This document shows positions 47,453 through 56,750 of a stretch of 64,000 nt of DNA, one piece after another. Source of the stretch: Azospirillum brasilense (GTDB taxonomy: Bacteria > Pseudomonadota > Alphaproteobacteria > Azospirillales > Azospirillaceae); the NCBI RefSeq assembly GCF_022023855.1, contig NZ_CP059449.1:1102501-1166500 (forward strand). The letters are read 5' to 3'. The notes beneath the pieces are model-generated. The model saw nothing but the letters and a program-made list of their open reading frames with translations. It was not told the origin of the DNA and made no database searches. Numbering within the stretch: the stretch's first letter is position 1; every line of letters starts with the position of its first letter. Both the position numbers and the translations under genes were made by a program.

Positions 47453-47653
47453 ATGCCCAAGCTGAAGACGAAGAGCGGCGCCAAGAAGCGCTTCAAGGTG
47501 ACCGCGTCCGGTAAGGTGCGCGCCCAGGCGGCCTTCAAGCGCCACTGCCTGGAGCAGAAGAGCCCGAATATGAAGCGCAATGCGCGCGGCATGATGACCC
47601 TGGCCGAGCCGGACCAGAAGATCGTGCTGAAGAACTGGCTGCGCAACGCTTGA
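47453..47653 (+). CDS. rpmI: Ribosomal protein L35
   Basis: 66 residues. Part of the 50S subunit. The sequence [22 protein letters not shown] is the family start, and the basic composition fits. The ATG at 47453 is used; the longer frame upstream has no support. It lies 21 bases before rplT. The usual upstream neighbour infC is absent here. The 165-base leader before it may hold the promoter and any L20 autoregulation site, but I could not define one. Confidence 0.96.
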   Translation: MPKLKTKSGAKKRFKVTASGKVRAQAAFKRHCLEQKSPNMKRNARGMMTLAEPDQKIVLKNWLRNA

Positions 47654-47674
47654 TATCGTAAGGGAATCTGAACC

Positions 47675-48046
47675 ATGGCTCGTGTTAAGCGCGGCGTCAC
47701 CACGCACGCCCGTCACCGCAAGATCCTGAAGCTCGCCAAGGGCTACCGGGGTCGCAATTCCAAGAACTTCCGCATCGCGATTGAGAAGGTCGAAAAGGCC
47801 CTTCAATACGCGTATCGCGATCGCCGCAACAAAAAGCGCGATTTCCGCGGCCTGTGGATCCAGCGCATCAACGCCGGTGTCCGCCAGTACGGCCTGACCT
47901 ACTCGCGCTTCATCAACGGCATCAAGCTGGCCGGCATCGAGATCGACCGCAAGGTCCTGTCGGATCTGGCCGCCCGTGAGCCGGAGGCCTTCAAGGCCAT
48001 CGTCGATCAGGCCCAGGCCGCTCTCGCCTCCAAGGCCGCCGCCTAA
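47675..48046 (+). CDS. rplT: Ribosomal protein L20
   Basis: 123 residues, normal length. 50S assembly protein that in many bacteria also represses its own operon. The sequence [26 protein letters not shown] and the segment [18 protein letters not shown] are diagnostic. It sits directly after rpmI. A terminator-like hairpin lies between it and pheS. Confidence 0.97.
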   Translation: MARVKRGVTTHARHRKILKLAKGYRGRNSKNFRIAIEKVEKALQYAYRDRRNKKRDFRGLWIQRINAGVRQYGLTYSRFINGIKLAGIEIDRKVLSDLAAREPEAFKAIVDQAQAALASKAAA

Positions 48047-48097
48047 AGGGTACGCCGCGCAAGCGGGAACCCCGGTCCGGCGCCGGACACGAAAGAA

Positions 48098-48133
48098 GGG
48101 AGCCGTGCCTCTGGGCCGGCTCCCTTTTTCTTT
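48098..48133 (+). terminator. Terminator or attenuator between rplT and pheS
   Basis: GGGAGCCG (48098-48105) pairs with CGGCTCCC (48117-48124), followed by TTTTTCTTT. It lies 52 bases past rplT and 36 bases before pheS. It may end the L20 transcript, or attenuate read-through into pheST. No leader peptide rich in phenylalanine is seen. Confidence 0.75.
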
Positions 48134-48168
48134 ACGCTCGCACTTCCTTATGGCTCGCGGGAAATGAC

Positions 48169-49236
48169 ATGCTCGATGCGCTGAAAGACGAACTCCTGTC
48201 GCAGGTCAACGCCGCTGGCGACCTCGCGGCCCTCGAAGAGGTGCGGGTCACCGCGCTCGGCAAGAAGGGGCGCATCACCGGCTTCATGAAGGAGCTGGGC
48301 GGCCTGTCGCCCGACGAACGGCGCGAGCGCGGCCAGCAGCTCAACGCGCTGAAGGACGAGATCGCCGCCGCCATCGACGGCCGCAAGGCCGACCTCGCCC
48401 GCGCCCATCTGGAGGCCCGCCTCCAGGCCGAGCGCATCGACGTCACCCTGCCGGTCCGTCCGGAGACCGAGGGGCGCATCCACCCGATCAGCCAGACCAT
48501 CGACGAGATGGTGGCGATCTTCGCGGAAATGGGCTTCAGCGTCGCCGAGGGGCCGGACGTCGAGGACGACTTCCACAACTTCACCGCCCTGAACTTCCCG
48601 CCGGGCCACCCCGCCCGCGACATGCACGACACCTTCTATCTGCCGGATGCCGGCGACAAGAAGATGCTGCTGCGCACCCACACCAGCCCGGTGCAGGTCC
48701 GCACCATGCTGAACAAGAAGCCGCCGATCCGCATCATCGCGCCGGGCCGCACCTACCGGTCCGACTACGACATGACCCACACCCCGATGTTCCACCAGAT
48801 CGAGGGGCTGGTCATCGACGAGGCGACCCACATGGGGCACCTGAAGGGCTGCCTGATCGAGTTCTGCCGCGCCTTCTTCGACGTGGACGACCTGCCGCTG
48901 CGCTTCCGCCCCAGCTTCTTCCCCTTCACCGAACCGTCGGCGGAGGTGGACATCGGCTGCTCCCGCAAGGGCGGCGAGCTGAAGCTCGGCAATTACGGCG
49001 ACTGGCTGGAGATCCTGGGCTGCGGCATGGTGCACCCCAACGTGCTGGAAGCCTGCGGCATCGACAGCACCAGGTACCAGGGCTTCGCCTTCGGCATGGG
49101 GATCGAACGCGTGGCGATGCTGAAATACGGCATCCCCGACCTGCGCACCTTCTTCGAAGCCGACCTCCGCTGGCTGAAGCATTACGGCTTCGTGCCGCTC
49201 GACGTTCCCAGCATGGCCCAGGGCCTGACGCGCTAA
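48169..49236 (+). CDS. pheS: Phenylalanyl-tRNA synthetase alpha subunit
   Basis: 355 residues, with the class II catalytic core. The N-terminal coiled-coil region (about 1-100) is followed by motif 1-like [19 protein letters not shown], motif 2 [27 protein letters not shown] and motif 3 [33 protein letters not shown]. The heterotetramer with PheT charges tRNA-Phe. The pheT start is 13 bases after its stop. Confidence 0.97.
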   Translation: MLDALKDELLSQVNAAGDLAALEEVRVTALGKKGRITGFMKELGGLSPDERRERGQQLNALKDEIAAAIDGRKADLARAHLEARLQAERIDVTLPVRPETEGRIHPISQTIDEMVAIFAEMGFSVAEGPDVEDDFHNFTALNFPPGHPARDMHDTFYLPDAGDKKMLLRTHTSPVQVRTMLNKKPPIRIIAPGRTYRSDYDMTHTPMFHQIEGLVIDEATHMGHLKGCLIEFCRAFFDVDDLPLRFRPSFFPFTEPSAEVDIGCSRKGGELKLGNYGDWLEILGCGMVHPNVLEACGIDSTRYQGFAFGMGIERVAMLKYGIPDLRTFFEADLRWLKHYGFVPLDVPSMAQGLTR

Positions 49237-49249
49237 AGGAGCCGGACCC

Positions 49250-51646
49250 ATGAAGTTCACGCTGTCCTGGCTGAAGGACCATCTGGAGACCGACGCCACG
49301 CTCGACCAGATCGTGGAGAAGCTGACCGCCCTCGGCCTGGAGGTCGAAGGGGTGGAGGACCGCTCGAAGGAGCTGAAGCCCTTCCGCGTCGCCCACGTCG
49401 TCTCTGCCGAGAAGCACCCGGACGCCGACAAGCTGCGCGTCCTGGTCGTCGACACCGGCACCGAAAAGCTCCAGGTCGTCTGCGGCGCGCCCAACGCGCG
49501 CGCCGGCCTGAAGGGCGTCTTCGCGCCGGAGGGGGCCTATATCCCCGGCTCCGACATCACGCTGAAGAAGGGCGTCATCCGTGGCGTCGAGTCGAACGGC
49601 ATGATGTGCTCCGAGCGCGAGCTGAAGCTGTCGGAGGAGCACAACGGCATCATCGAGCTGCCGGACGATGCGCCGGTCGGCGTCGCCTACGCCGACTACG
49701 CCGGCCTCGGCGACCCGGTCATCGACATCAGCCTGACGCCCGACCGCGCCGACTGCGCCGGGGTGCGCGGCATCGCCCGCGACCTCGCCGCCGCCGGTCT
49801 GGGCACGCTGAAGCCGCTGGCTGCCGAGCCGGTCAAGGGCGCCTTCGCCAGCCCGTTCGGCGTGACCATCGAGGCGCCGGACGCCTGCCCGATGTATGTC
49901 GGCCGCTATTTCCGCGGCGTGAAGAACGGCCCGTCGCCGAAGTGGCTGCACGACAAGCTGGTCGCCATCGGCCTGCGCCCGATCTCCGCGCTGGTCGACA
50001 TCACCAACTTCATCACCTTCGACCTGTCGCGCCCGCTGCACGCCTTCGACGCCGACAAGGTGAAGGGCGGCATCGTCGTCCGCATGGCCCGCGAGGGCGA
50101 GACGCTGGCGGCGCTGAACGGCAAGGAATACGCGCTCGACCCGAGCATGACGGTCATCGCCGACCATGAGCGGGCCGAGGCGCTGGGCGGCATCATCGGC
50201 GGCGAGGCGTCGGGCTGCACCGAGACGACGGTCAACGTCTTCCTGGAGGCGGCGATCTTCGACACCGTGCGCACGGCGCAGACGGGCCGCAAGCTGGGCA
50301 TCGAGTCGGACGCCCGCTACCGGCTGGAGCGCGGCGTCGATCCGGCGGCGGTCGTGTCGGGGATGGAACGGGCCACCCGCCTGATCCTGGAGATCTGCGG
50401 CGGTGAGGCCTCCGACCTCGTGATCGCCGGCGAGGAGCCGCAGTGGCGCCGCACCCTGACGCTGCGTCCGGGCCGGGTCGCCGCGCTGGGCGGCGTCGAG
50501 GTGCCGCGCGACGAGCAGACCCGCATCCTGATCGACCTCGGCTGCGAGATCGTCGGCGAGGATGTGGACGGCACCCTGCGCGTCGTTCCGCCCTCCTGGC
50601 GCGCCGACATCCACGGCGAGGCCGATCTGGTGGAGGAGGTGCTGCGCATCCACGGCTTCGACGCCATCCCGGCGACCCCGCTGCCGCGCGAGAGCGTGCT
50701 GACCCGCCCGGCCCTGACCACCAAGCAGCGCCGCGTCGGGCTAACCAAGCGCACGCTGGCCGTCCGCGGCCTGTCGGAAGCCGTCACCTGGTCCTTCATG
50801 GCCGGTCCTGTGGCCGCGCTGTTCGGCGGCGTCGGCGAGGGGCTGACGCTGGTCAACCCGATCAGCGCCGACCTTGACGTGATGCGCCCGTCCATTCTCG
50901 GCAACCTGATCCAGGCCGCCGGGCGCAACGCCGACCGCGGTTACGCCGACGCCGGTCTGTTCGAGGTCGGCCCGGCCTTCCGCAAGCCGTCGCCGGACGG
51001 GCAGGACCTCGTGGCCGCCGGCATCCGCGCCGGCAACGCGGTGCCCCGCCACTGGGCGGAGAAGGCCCGCGGCGTCGACGCCTTTGATGCCAAGGCCGAC
51101 GCGATGGCCGTGCTGGAGGCCGCCGGCGCGCCGGTGACCAACCTGCAGGTCACCACCGACGCGCCGGGCTGGTACCATCCGGGCCGCTCGGGCGTGCTGC
51201 GCCTCGGCCCGACGGTGATGGCCCGCTTCGGCGAGATCCACCCGACCGTACTGGGCACGTTGGGCGTCAAGGGTCCGGTGGTCGGCTTCGAGGTGTTCCT
51301 GGACGCCATTCCGCTGCCCAAGAAGAAGGGCGGCACGGCGCGTCCGCTGGTCCAGCTCTCGCCTTTCCAGCCGCTGGAGCGCGACTTCGCCTTCGTCGTC
51401 GGCAAGGACGTGGAGGCTGACAAGCTGATCCGCGCCGCCAAGGGCGCCGACAAGGCGCTGGTCAAGGACGTGACGGTCTTCGACGTCTACCAGGGCACCA
51501 ACCTGGAGGAGGGCAAGAAGTCCGTCGCCCTTTCCGTCACGCTGCAGCCGACCGAGCGCACCCTGACCGAGCCGGAGATCGAGGCCATCGGCCAGAAGAT
51601 CGTCGCCGCGGTCGCCAAGGCCACGGGCGGCAGCCTGCGCAGCTGA
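49250..51646 (+). CDS. pheT: Phenylalanyl-tRNA synthetase beta subunit
   Basis: 798 residues, normal for the bacterial beta subunit. Order: N-terminal domain (MKFTLSWLKDHLETDATLDQIVEKLTALGLEVEGV), tRNA-binding OB fold (HPDADKLRVLVVDTGTEKLQVVCGAPNAR), the editing B3/B4 domain (about 200-400), B5 and catalytic-like domains, and the C-terminal anticodon-binding FDX-ACB domain (QLSPFQPLERDFAFVV). The stop is followed by a very strong terminator. Confidence 0.97.
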   Translation: MKFTLSWLKDHLETDATLDQIVEKLTALGLEVEGVEDRSKELKPFRVAHVVSAEKHPDADKLRVLVVDTGTEKLQVVCGAPNARAGLKGVFAPEGAYIPGSDITLKKGVIRGVESNGMMCSERELKLSEEHNGIIELPDDAPVGVAYADYAGLGDPVIDISLTPDRADCAGVRGIARDLAAAGLGTLKPLAAEPVKGAFASPFGVTIEAPDACPMYVGRYFRGVKNGPSPKWLHDKLVAIGLRPISALVDITNFITFDLSRPLHAFDADKVKGGIVVRMAREGETLAALNGKEYALDPSMTVIADHERAEALGGIIGGEASGCTETTVNVFLEAAIFDTVRTAQTGRKLGIESDARYRLERGVDPAAVVSGMERATRLILEICGGEASDLVIAGEEPQWRRTLTLRPGRVAALGGVEVPRDEQTRILIDLGCEIVGEDVDGTLRVVPPSWRADIHGEADLVEEVLRIHGFDAIPATPLPRESVLTRPALTTKQRRVGLTKRTLAVRGLSEAVTWSFMAGPVAALFGGVGEGLTLVNPISADLDVMRPSILGNLIQAAGRNADRGYADAGLFEVGPAFRKPSPDGQDLVAAGIRAGNAVPRHWAEKARGVDAFDAKADAMAVLEAAGAPVTNLQVTTDAPGWYHPGRSGVLRLGPTVMARFGEIHPTVLGTLGVKGPVVGFEVFLDAIPLPKKKGGTARPLVQLSPFQPLERDFAFVVGKDVEADKLIRAAKGADKALVKDVTVFDVYQGTNLEEGKKSVALSVTLQPTERTLTEPEIEAIGQKIVAAVAKATGGSLRS

Positions 51647-51720
51647 CATCTACGCTCTTGACACGGGCGCATCCAAAGGCTGCGGATCCCGGAAAGGGTT
51701 CAATTTCGTAAGACAAAGTT

Positions 51721-51756
51721 TGGGCCCCCGCCGCAAGGCGGGGGCCCATTGTTTTT
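51721..51756 (+). terminator. Rho-independent terminator after pheT
   Basis: TGGGCCCCCGCC (51721-51732) and GGCGGGGGCCCA (51737-51748) are a perfect 12-base stem with a GCAA loop, followed by TTGTTTTT. Confidence 0.93.
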
Positions 51757-51758
51757 CC

Positions 51759-52112
51759 ATGTCCGGATGGAACGGCTCCCAATCCGGACAGTTCAAAGGA
51801 TTGTTCCGGAAGCGACACGTCTGGATTCGCGGAACATGCCGCGGTCCGTTGTTTGAAGCACGTTTCGGTGCGGCATCCGGACGTGCCTCATATGCGCTTT
51901 TTCAGAGTTGAATGGAATTGGTCCATCAGATAAAGCGAATGAACGTAAGTTTTCAAATCATGCGTCCGTATTGTCTCGATGCTGCGCATCGCTGCCTATA
52001 AATTTCAAGAATGGAATGTTTTCTTTCCACGATACATGGCAGGTGTTTCAGAAAATTCGTCTGGCTGATATTTCTATTTTTTTAATATTTTTCATTCTTT
52101 TTTGAAGCGGCC
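51759..52112. other. AT-rich intergenic region
   Basis: About 350 bases with no gene I can support. From 51900 to 52105 the DNA is strikingly AT-rich (TTTCTATTTTTTTAATATTTTTCATTCTTTTTTG near the end) compared with the rest of the window. Short open frames at 51720-51911 and 51908-52105 have no ribosome sites and no recognisable sequence. Such a block could hold the promoter of the following receiver gene, or be a scar of transferred DNA. Confidence 0.65.
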
Positions 52113-52172
52113 ATGTGGAAAACGGCGCGGGGTGCCCTGGCTCCGCCGCCCTCAGAGCTGGTGAAGAATCCG

Positions 52173-52682
52173 ATGCTGAGCTTAACGAACGACCACGCCA
52201 GAACCGCCTCCGTCCTCGCCATGACCGGGGATGCCGGCAATGGTTCGGTGGACGGCGGCGGTGCCTTCCGCCGTGAAGACGGAGATGGAGGAGCGCCGGC
52301 CGAAGCCAGCCGGCTGGTCATCGTCGTGGACGACGACCGGTCGATCGTGGAAGGGTTGGCGCTGCTTCTCGAAGCCTGGGGGTACGACGTGCTGACCGCC
52401 CTGTCACTGAACGAACTGGCGCAGCGGCTGCCCCAGGCGCCCGGCCGTCCCGGGCTGGTCCTGGCCGATCACTTCCTTCCGGCCGGCGGCACGGGCGCCC
52501 AGGCGGTGGAGATGGTTCGCGCCCATGTCGGCGCCCCGGTGCCCGCCCTGATCCTGACCGGCGACACGATGCCGGAGCGTCAGGCCGAAGCCGCCGCCCT
52601 GGGCTGCCGGCTGCTGCACAAGCCGGTGCAGATCGGTCCGCTGAAGGACATGGTGGACACGCTGATGAGCGGCGCCGGCTGA
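52173..52682 (+). CDS. Single-domain response regulator
   Basis: 169 residues from the ATG at 52173; the ATG at 52113 is an alternative and no start has a strong ribosome site. After a low-complexity N-terminus of about 45 residues comes a receiver with VVDDDRSIVEGLALLLEAWGY, the phosphoacceptor in LVLADHFLPAGGTG, threonine in LILTGDT and lysine in LLHKPV. There is no output domain. It may work with the convergent REC-HD-GYP protein or with a kinase elsewhere. Confidence 0.78.
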   Translation: MLSLTNDHARTASVLAMTGDAGNGSVDGGGAFRREDGDGGAPAEASRLVIVVDDDRSIVEGLALLLEAWGYDVLTALSLNELAQRLPQAPGRPGLVLADHFLPAGGTGAQAVEMVRAHVGAPVPALILTGDTMPERQAEAAALGCRLLHKPVQIGPLKDMVDTLMSGAG

Positions 52683-52710
52683 TCCCGTCCGCCTCCTTCT
52701 CCTAAGGGGG

Positions 52711-54297
52711 TCACCCCCGGCGCAGGCTGCCGGACACCGCCAGGAAGGCGTCGACCACCACCGGATCGAACCGGCTGCCGGACAGGCGCCGGATCTCGGC
52801 CACCGCCACGTCATGGTCCAGCGCCTTGCGGTAGGGCCGGTCGCGGGTCATGGCGTCGAAGCTGTCGGCCACCGCGACGATGCGGGCGCTCAGCGGGATG
52901 GCATTGCCCTGCAGGTGGTCGGGATAGCCGGTGCCGTCCCAATTCTCATGATGCGACCGGGCGATCTCCGCCCCCAGATGCAGATGCGTCCGTCCTTCGG
53001 ACCGCTGGCTCGCGCGGTCCAGCAAATCCCAGCCCGTGGTCGTGTGGGCCTGCATGACGGCCCGCTCCTCCGGGGTCAGCGGCCCGGTCTTGCCAAGGAT
53101 GGCGGGGTCCAGTGTGGCGTTGCCGACGTCGTGGAGGATGGCGGCCAGACCGACCGACTCCAGGAACACCGTGTCGAGAACGGAGGGATGGCGCCCCTCT
53201 TCGGCCAGCCGGCGGGCGATGCGGTCGGTCACCATGGCGATGCGCGGGCCGGTTTCGGCCTCCGCGCTGGGATGACCGGCGCGCTCCGCCAGATCGGCCA
53301 TGGCGATAACCGTGTGCTCCTGGCTGCGCCGCAGCTGCTCATACAGATGCAGATTGTCGAAACCGACCGAGATCTTGCGGCAGAACACCTCGATCAGGTT
53401 GCGGTCGAGGTCCGACAGGGGCCGGTCGGAGCTCAGATAGACCACATTCTCCCGGTCGTTCGGCGTGCGGATGTAAAGCGTGCAATGGTCGGCGGCGTAG
53501 CGGTTGCTGCGCGACTCCAGGCAGCGCTTCACCTCCGCCAGCACGGCGGGCTCGACATGGTTGGCCGCCGGCTCGTCGATCAGCGTCTCGAACCGGCCGG
53601 ACCCGGCCAGGACGTACAGGCCGTCCGCCGCGCCGCTGATGACCGGACCGCGCTGCACGCACAGGATGGCGTCCGGCCCGACGCCGAGGATGCCGGACAG
53701 CTGCGTCAGCACGCCGGCGGCGAACAGCTTCATCGAGCGCGCCTGGAACAGCGATGATGACGCCTCGATGATCTTCTCCAGCCCGCGCCGGTTCATCTCG
53801 ATCGCCATGATGTCCTCGTAGGAGCGCAGGGCGGCGACCGTGGTGGTGAACAGCTGCTGGGCGGTGAGCTGCGTCTTGGCCTTGTAGTCGTTGATGTCGT
53901 AGTCGAGGATCACCGCACGCTCCGGCGCCTGCCCGGGCTGGCCGGTGCGCAGGATGATGCGGACGTGGCGGTTCTTCAGCTCCTCCCGGATGTGGTGGAC
54001 GAGCTGCAGCCCGGCGTCGTCGGTCTCCATCACCACGTCCAGCAGAATGATGGCGATGTCCTCCTCCCGCTCCAGGATCGTCCGTGCCTCCGCGGCGGAA
54101 TAGGCGGAGATGAACTGGGCGGAGCGACCCTTGTAGGCGAAATCGGCCAGGACGAGCTTGGTGATGGAGTGCACCTCCGGCTCGTCGTCCACGATCATCA
54201 TCTTCCACCGGTTCCCGGTGGCCGGCGACCCGGTTTCGCCGTTTCCGTCGCCGTCCTGATCGTCCAGAAAGAGGAACTCGTCGTCGGAGTCGGTCAT
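52711..54297 (-). CDS. REC-DUF3369-HD-GYP protein, probable c-di-GMP phosphodiesterase
   Basis: 528 residues from the ATG at 54297. The N-terminus is acidic, then a receiver (MMIVDDEPEVHSITKLVL, phosphoacceptor in IILLDVVMET, lysine in DYKAKTQL), then a GAF-like DUF3369 domain (about 180-340), then HD-GYP (about 345-520). The last has HHENWDGTGYP and a metal-binding AILHDVGNATLD. Canonical HD-GYP reads HDxGK; here the lysine is asparagine, so activity could be altered. Other landmarks (GPLTPEERAVMQAHTTTGWDLL, RIVAVADSFDAMTRDRPYRKA) are intact. Confidence 0.9.
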   Translation of the reverse strand: MTDSDDEFLFLDDQDGDGNGETGSPATGNRWKMMIVDDEPEVHSITKLVLADFAYKGRSAQFISAYSAAEARTILEREEDIAIILLDVVMETDDAGLQLVHHIREELKNRHVRIILRTGQPGQAPERAVILDYDINDYKAKTQLTAQQLFTTTVAALRSYEDIMAIEMNRRGLEKIIEASSSLFQARSMKLFAAGVLTQLSGILGVGPDAILCVQRGPVISGAADGLYVLAGSGRFETLIDEPAANHVEPAVLAEVKRCLESRSNRYAADHCTLYIRTPNDRENVVYLSSDRPLSDLDRNLIEVFCRKISVGFDNLHLYEQLRRSQEHTVIAMADLAERAGHPSAEAETGPRIAMVTDRIARRLAEEGRHPSVLDTVFLESVGLAAILHDVGNATLDPAILGKTGPLTPEERAVMQAHTTTGWDLLDRASQRSEGRTHLHLGAEIARSHHENWDGTGYPDHLQGNAIPLSARIVAVADSFDAMTRDRPYRKALDHDVAVAEIRRLSGSRFDPVVVDAFLAVSGSLRRG

Positions 54298-54454
54298 GGG
54301 CAAAGCCTGGGGCGGAGCGGGCAGGGGGTAAGAAAGATTAACACGGCACGGCGGTGCCCGCCTACCGCCACGATCGATGCATTTTCGACGAAAAAGCTCA
54401 ATAATTTGCATCGAGCGCAGGGACTGTTCCGCTTGGTGGAAAGCGGCGCGAGGA

Positions 54455-55444
54455 TCAGAAGGTCTCCAGCTCGATCACCCAGCAGTCCATGGAGCGCTGC
54501 GCCAGCGCGCCGCAGACATTGTCCACCTGGGTCCGGGTGAAGGGTCCGACGCCCATCTGGTAGGTGGTGCGGGCGCCGCGGAAGACCGGCCAGACCATCG
54601 GCGGCAGGTCGCGGTAGGCGGTTCCGGGGCCATAGGTGAATTCCTGCCACGCCCGCAGCCCCTCGGCGTGGCTGACATACTCGCCGAGCCGCGCGGCGAA
54701 CAGCGCCCCCGGCTCGATCGGCGGCATGCCGGGCAGCGGGTAGGGGGCGACCACCCCGATCAGACTTTCCGCCGTGGCGACCGCCCGCGTCCGCCCGGGC
54801 ATGCCCAGCGTCACCCGCCCGTTCGCGGAGTCGATCAGGCTGACCACGTCGCCCTTGCGCAGGGTGAAGCTCCGCCGCTTCTTGTTGTCGAGGATCTCCG
54901 TCGCCTTGATGGCGTCCGCCGCGACGACATAGCCCTGGGCCGGCACCTGGGCGGCGATTTCCCAGGCGCTGCGCGGCACCACGGCGGCGCTGCGGTGAAT
55001 GACCGGCGGCTTGCCGGTCGACGGGGGCGCCCCACCGGCGTTGGCCCCGGCGGCGGTGGCGCCCATGGCGGCGGTGATGGAGCGCGACACCATCAGCGCC
55101 GGGTCCAGCGAGTCGGAGGGCACGTAGCCGATGGGCTGGCCGCCGATGGCGACCTCCGTCCAGGTGGTGCCGCGGGGCGTGCCCAGCGCGTTCAGGGCCT
55201 TGCCGCGCGGCAGGGTCTGGATGATCCGGGCGTCGGCGTTGGGACCGATGCGCACCTCGATGTCGCGATTCAGCACCACCTCGCCGGTCAGCGGCGCGCC
55301 GATGGCGACGGGGCTTTGCGCCAGGGCGGCGTCCGGGGCGAACCACATCGTCGCCGCGGCCAGGAGCAGCCGCAGCGCCAGGGCGCGGAAGGCGGTGGTG
55401 GAACGCGTGCGCACGGCGGTTTGCCCCCATGGAGGAGGGGCCAT
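54455..55444 (-). CDS. Secreted SH3-domain protein with SPOR-like C-terminus
   Basis: 329 residues from the ATG at 55444, with a long N-region and a signal peptide ending ALAQ-SP. Residues about 50-110 resemble a bacterial SH3 domain (DIEVRIGPNADARIIQTLPRGKALNALG, TTWTEVAIGGQPIGYVPSDSL). A second SH3-like stretch follows (RSFTLRKGDVVSLIDSANGRVTL). The C-terminus (TYQMGVGPFTRTQVDNVCGALAQR) resembles a SPOR domain that binds peptidoglycan. A cell-envelope role is likely. No catalytic domain is visible. Confidence 0.78.
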   Translation of the reverse strand: MAPPPWGQTAVRTRSTTAFRALALRLLLAAATMWFAPDAALAQSPVAIGAPLTGEVVLNRDIEVRIGPNADARIIQTLPRGKALNALGTPRGTTWTEVAIGGQPIGYVPSDSLDPALMVSRSITAAMGATAAGANAGGAPPSTGKPPVIHRSAAVVPRSAWEIAAQVPAQGYVVAADAIKATEILDNKKRRSFTLRKGDVVSLIDSANGRVTLGMPGRTRAVATAESLIGVVAPYPLPGMPPIEPGALFAARLGEYVSHAEGLRAWQEFTYGPGTAYRDLPPMVWPVFRGARTTYQMGVGPFTRTQVDNVCGALAQRSMDCWVIELETF

Positions 55445-55543
55445 TCTGCATCGGTCCGGCCCGCCGGGGCAACCCGGCGCGCGTCCGGCGTGGCGGATGT
55501 CACGAAGCGGGGCCAAGCTTCAGGCTGGGCGTCAGGCCGGGCG

Positions 55544-56428
55544 TCAGGCCAGACGTCCCCCGCCCACCAGATCGTGGATGGCCTCGGCCAGCAGGCGGAC
55601 TGGCTTGGCGGCCATGCCGGGGGCGCGGTGCAGCGCGATGTCGATGTCCGGCAGGTCGGGGAAACCGTCCGCCGCGGTCAGCCGGCGCAGGCTGGGCGGG
55701 ACGGTGCATTCCTCCATGGCGGTGACGCCCAGCCCGCCCAGCACGGCGCCGTGCACCGCCACGACGCTCTTGCTGATGAAGGCGACGCGCCAGCCGCGCC
55801 CGATGCCCTCCAGCGCCGCCACGGCGAGGTCGCGCACCACGCAGCCCTTGGGGAACAGGGCCAGCGGCAGCGGGTCCTCGCGCTCGATGGGGGTGGAATC
55901 GACGACGGTGGAGCGCGGCGGCGCGACCCAGGCCACCGGCTCCCGCCGGACCAGCTCACCGCTGCGGCTGTCAGGGTGGCGGGTGACCAAAGCGAGGTCG
56001 TAGCGCCCCTTGTCGATCTCCGCCACCAGATCGGGGCTGTTGTCGCAGATCACCTCCACCGGCACGTCGGGGTAGGCGGCGGCGAAGCGGGCCAGCACGC
56101 CGGGCAGCAGCATGGTGGCGTAATCGTCCGGCGTGCCGATGCGCACGCTGGCGATCGAGGCGGGCCGGCGCATCAGGGCCAGAACCTCGTCGTTCAGGGT
56201 CAGCATCCGCCGGGCGTAGGTCAGCAGAAGCTCGCCCTCCTGGGTCAGGTGGACGCTCTTGGTGTCGCGCTGGAAGACGCGGGTGCCCACCACCTCCTCC
56301 AGCCGGCGGACCTGCTGGCTGACGGCGGCCTGGGTGCGGCCCAGCGTGTCGCCGGCACGGGTGAAGCTGCGCGCGTCGGCGACGGCGACGAAGGCGCGCA
56401 GAAGGTCGGTGTCGAGGTTGGCCGGCAT
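55544..56428 (-). CDS. LysR-family regulator
   Basis: 294 residues from the ATG at 56428 (a GTG two codons upstream is possible). Helix-turn-helix DLLRAFVAVADARSFTRAGDTLGRTQAAVSQQVRRLEEVVG, then effector domain SVRIGTPDDYATMLLPGVLARFA. It is divergent from a small gene at 56573, with a dyad ATCACGATCTGTGAT between them, a typical place for a LysR site. The effector is unknown. Confidence 0.9.
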   Translation of the reverse strand: MPANLDTDLLRAFVAVADARSFTRAGDTLGRTQAAVSQQVRRLEEVVGTRVFQRDTKSVHLTQEGELLLTYARRMLTLNDEVLALMRRPASIASVRIGTPDDYATMLLPGVLARFAAAYPDVPVEVICDNSPDLVAEIDKGRYDLALVTRHPDSRSGELVRREPVAWVAPPRSTVVDSTPIEREDPLPLALFPKGCVVRDLAVAALEGIGRGWRVAFISKSVVAVHGAVLGGLGVTAMEECTVPPSLRRLTAADGFPDLPDIDIALHRAPGMAAKPVRLLAEAIHDLVGGGRLA

Positions 56429-56479
56429 GGTCACGCATTCAAACAGAGGGGGCGCGCGGGTTCAACGCGCGAAAGGACC

Positions 56480-56494
56480 ATCACGATCTGTGAT
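56480..56494. promoter_or_regulatory. Candidate LysR binding dyad
   Basis: ATCAC-GATCT-GTGAT is a 15-base inverted repeat in the LysR/small-gene divergent gap. LysR sites often carry a T-N11-A dyad of this length. Assignment to the adjacent gene is by position. Confidence 0.5.
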
Positions 56495-56572
56495 GATCCT
56501 CATAAAGCCTATTCGTTTCCAAGATTTTCCATGCGGGCGCAGGGTGCCCTCCAATCTTGGGAGGACGGAGCG

Positions 56573-56743
56573 ATGGGCGTGTTCGACGCGATGACGACGG
56601 TGGTGCTGGAGGCCGGACGGCTCGACCGCGAGGAGGAGCGCCGCCCGATGACGGTGATGGTGGCAGCGCCGCCGCCGAGGCGCTTCCGGCTGCCCCGAAT
56701 GCCGGCTCTGCCGGTGCTGCTGCTGACGATCCTGGTGGGGTGA
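56573..56743 (+). CDS. Small protein of unknown function, divergent from LysR gene
   Basis: 56 residues. GGGAGGACGGAGCG precedes the ATG, a good ribosome site. The sequence has an acidic/basic middle (AGRLDREEERRP), an alanine/proline/arginine segment and a hydrophobic tail (LPVLLLTILVG) that could anchor in the membrane. I do not recognise it. Its position opposite a LysR gene with a dyad between supports a real gene. Confidence 0.5.
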   Translation: MGVFDAMTTVVLEAGRLDREEERRPMTVMVAAPPPRRFRLPRMPALPVLLLTILVG

Positions 56744-56750
56744 GCGCGAT

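Noticed and set aside
51720..52105. Two short plus-strand frames in the AT-rich gap
   Set aside because: The first begins at the terminator hairpin, neither has a ribosome site, and the translations show no recognisable features.
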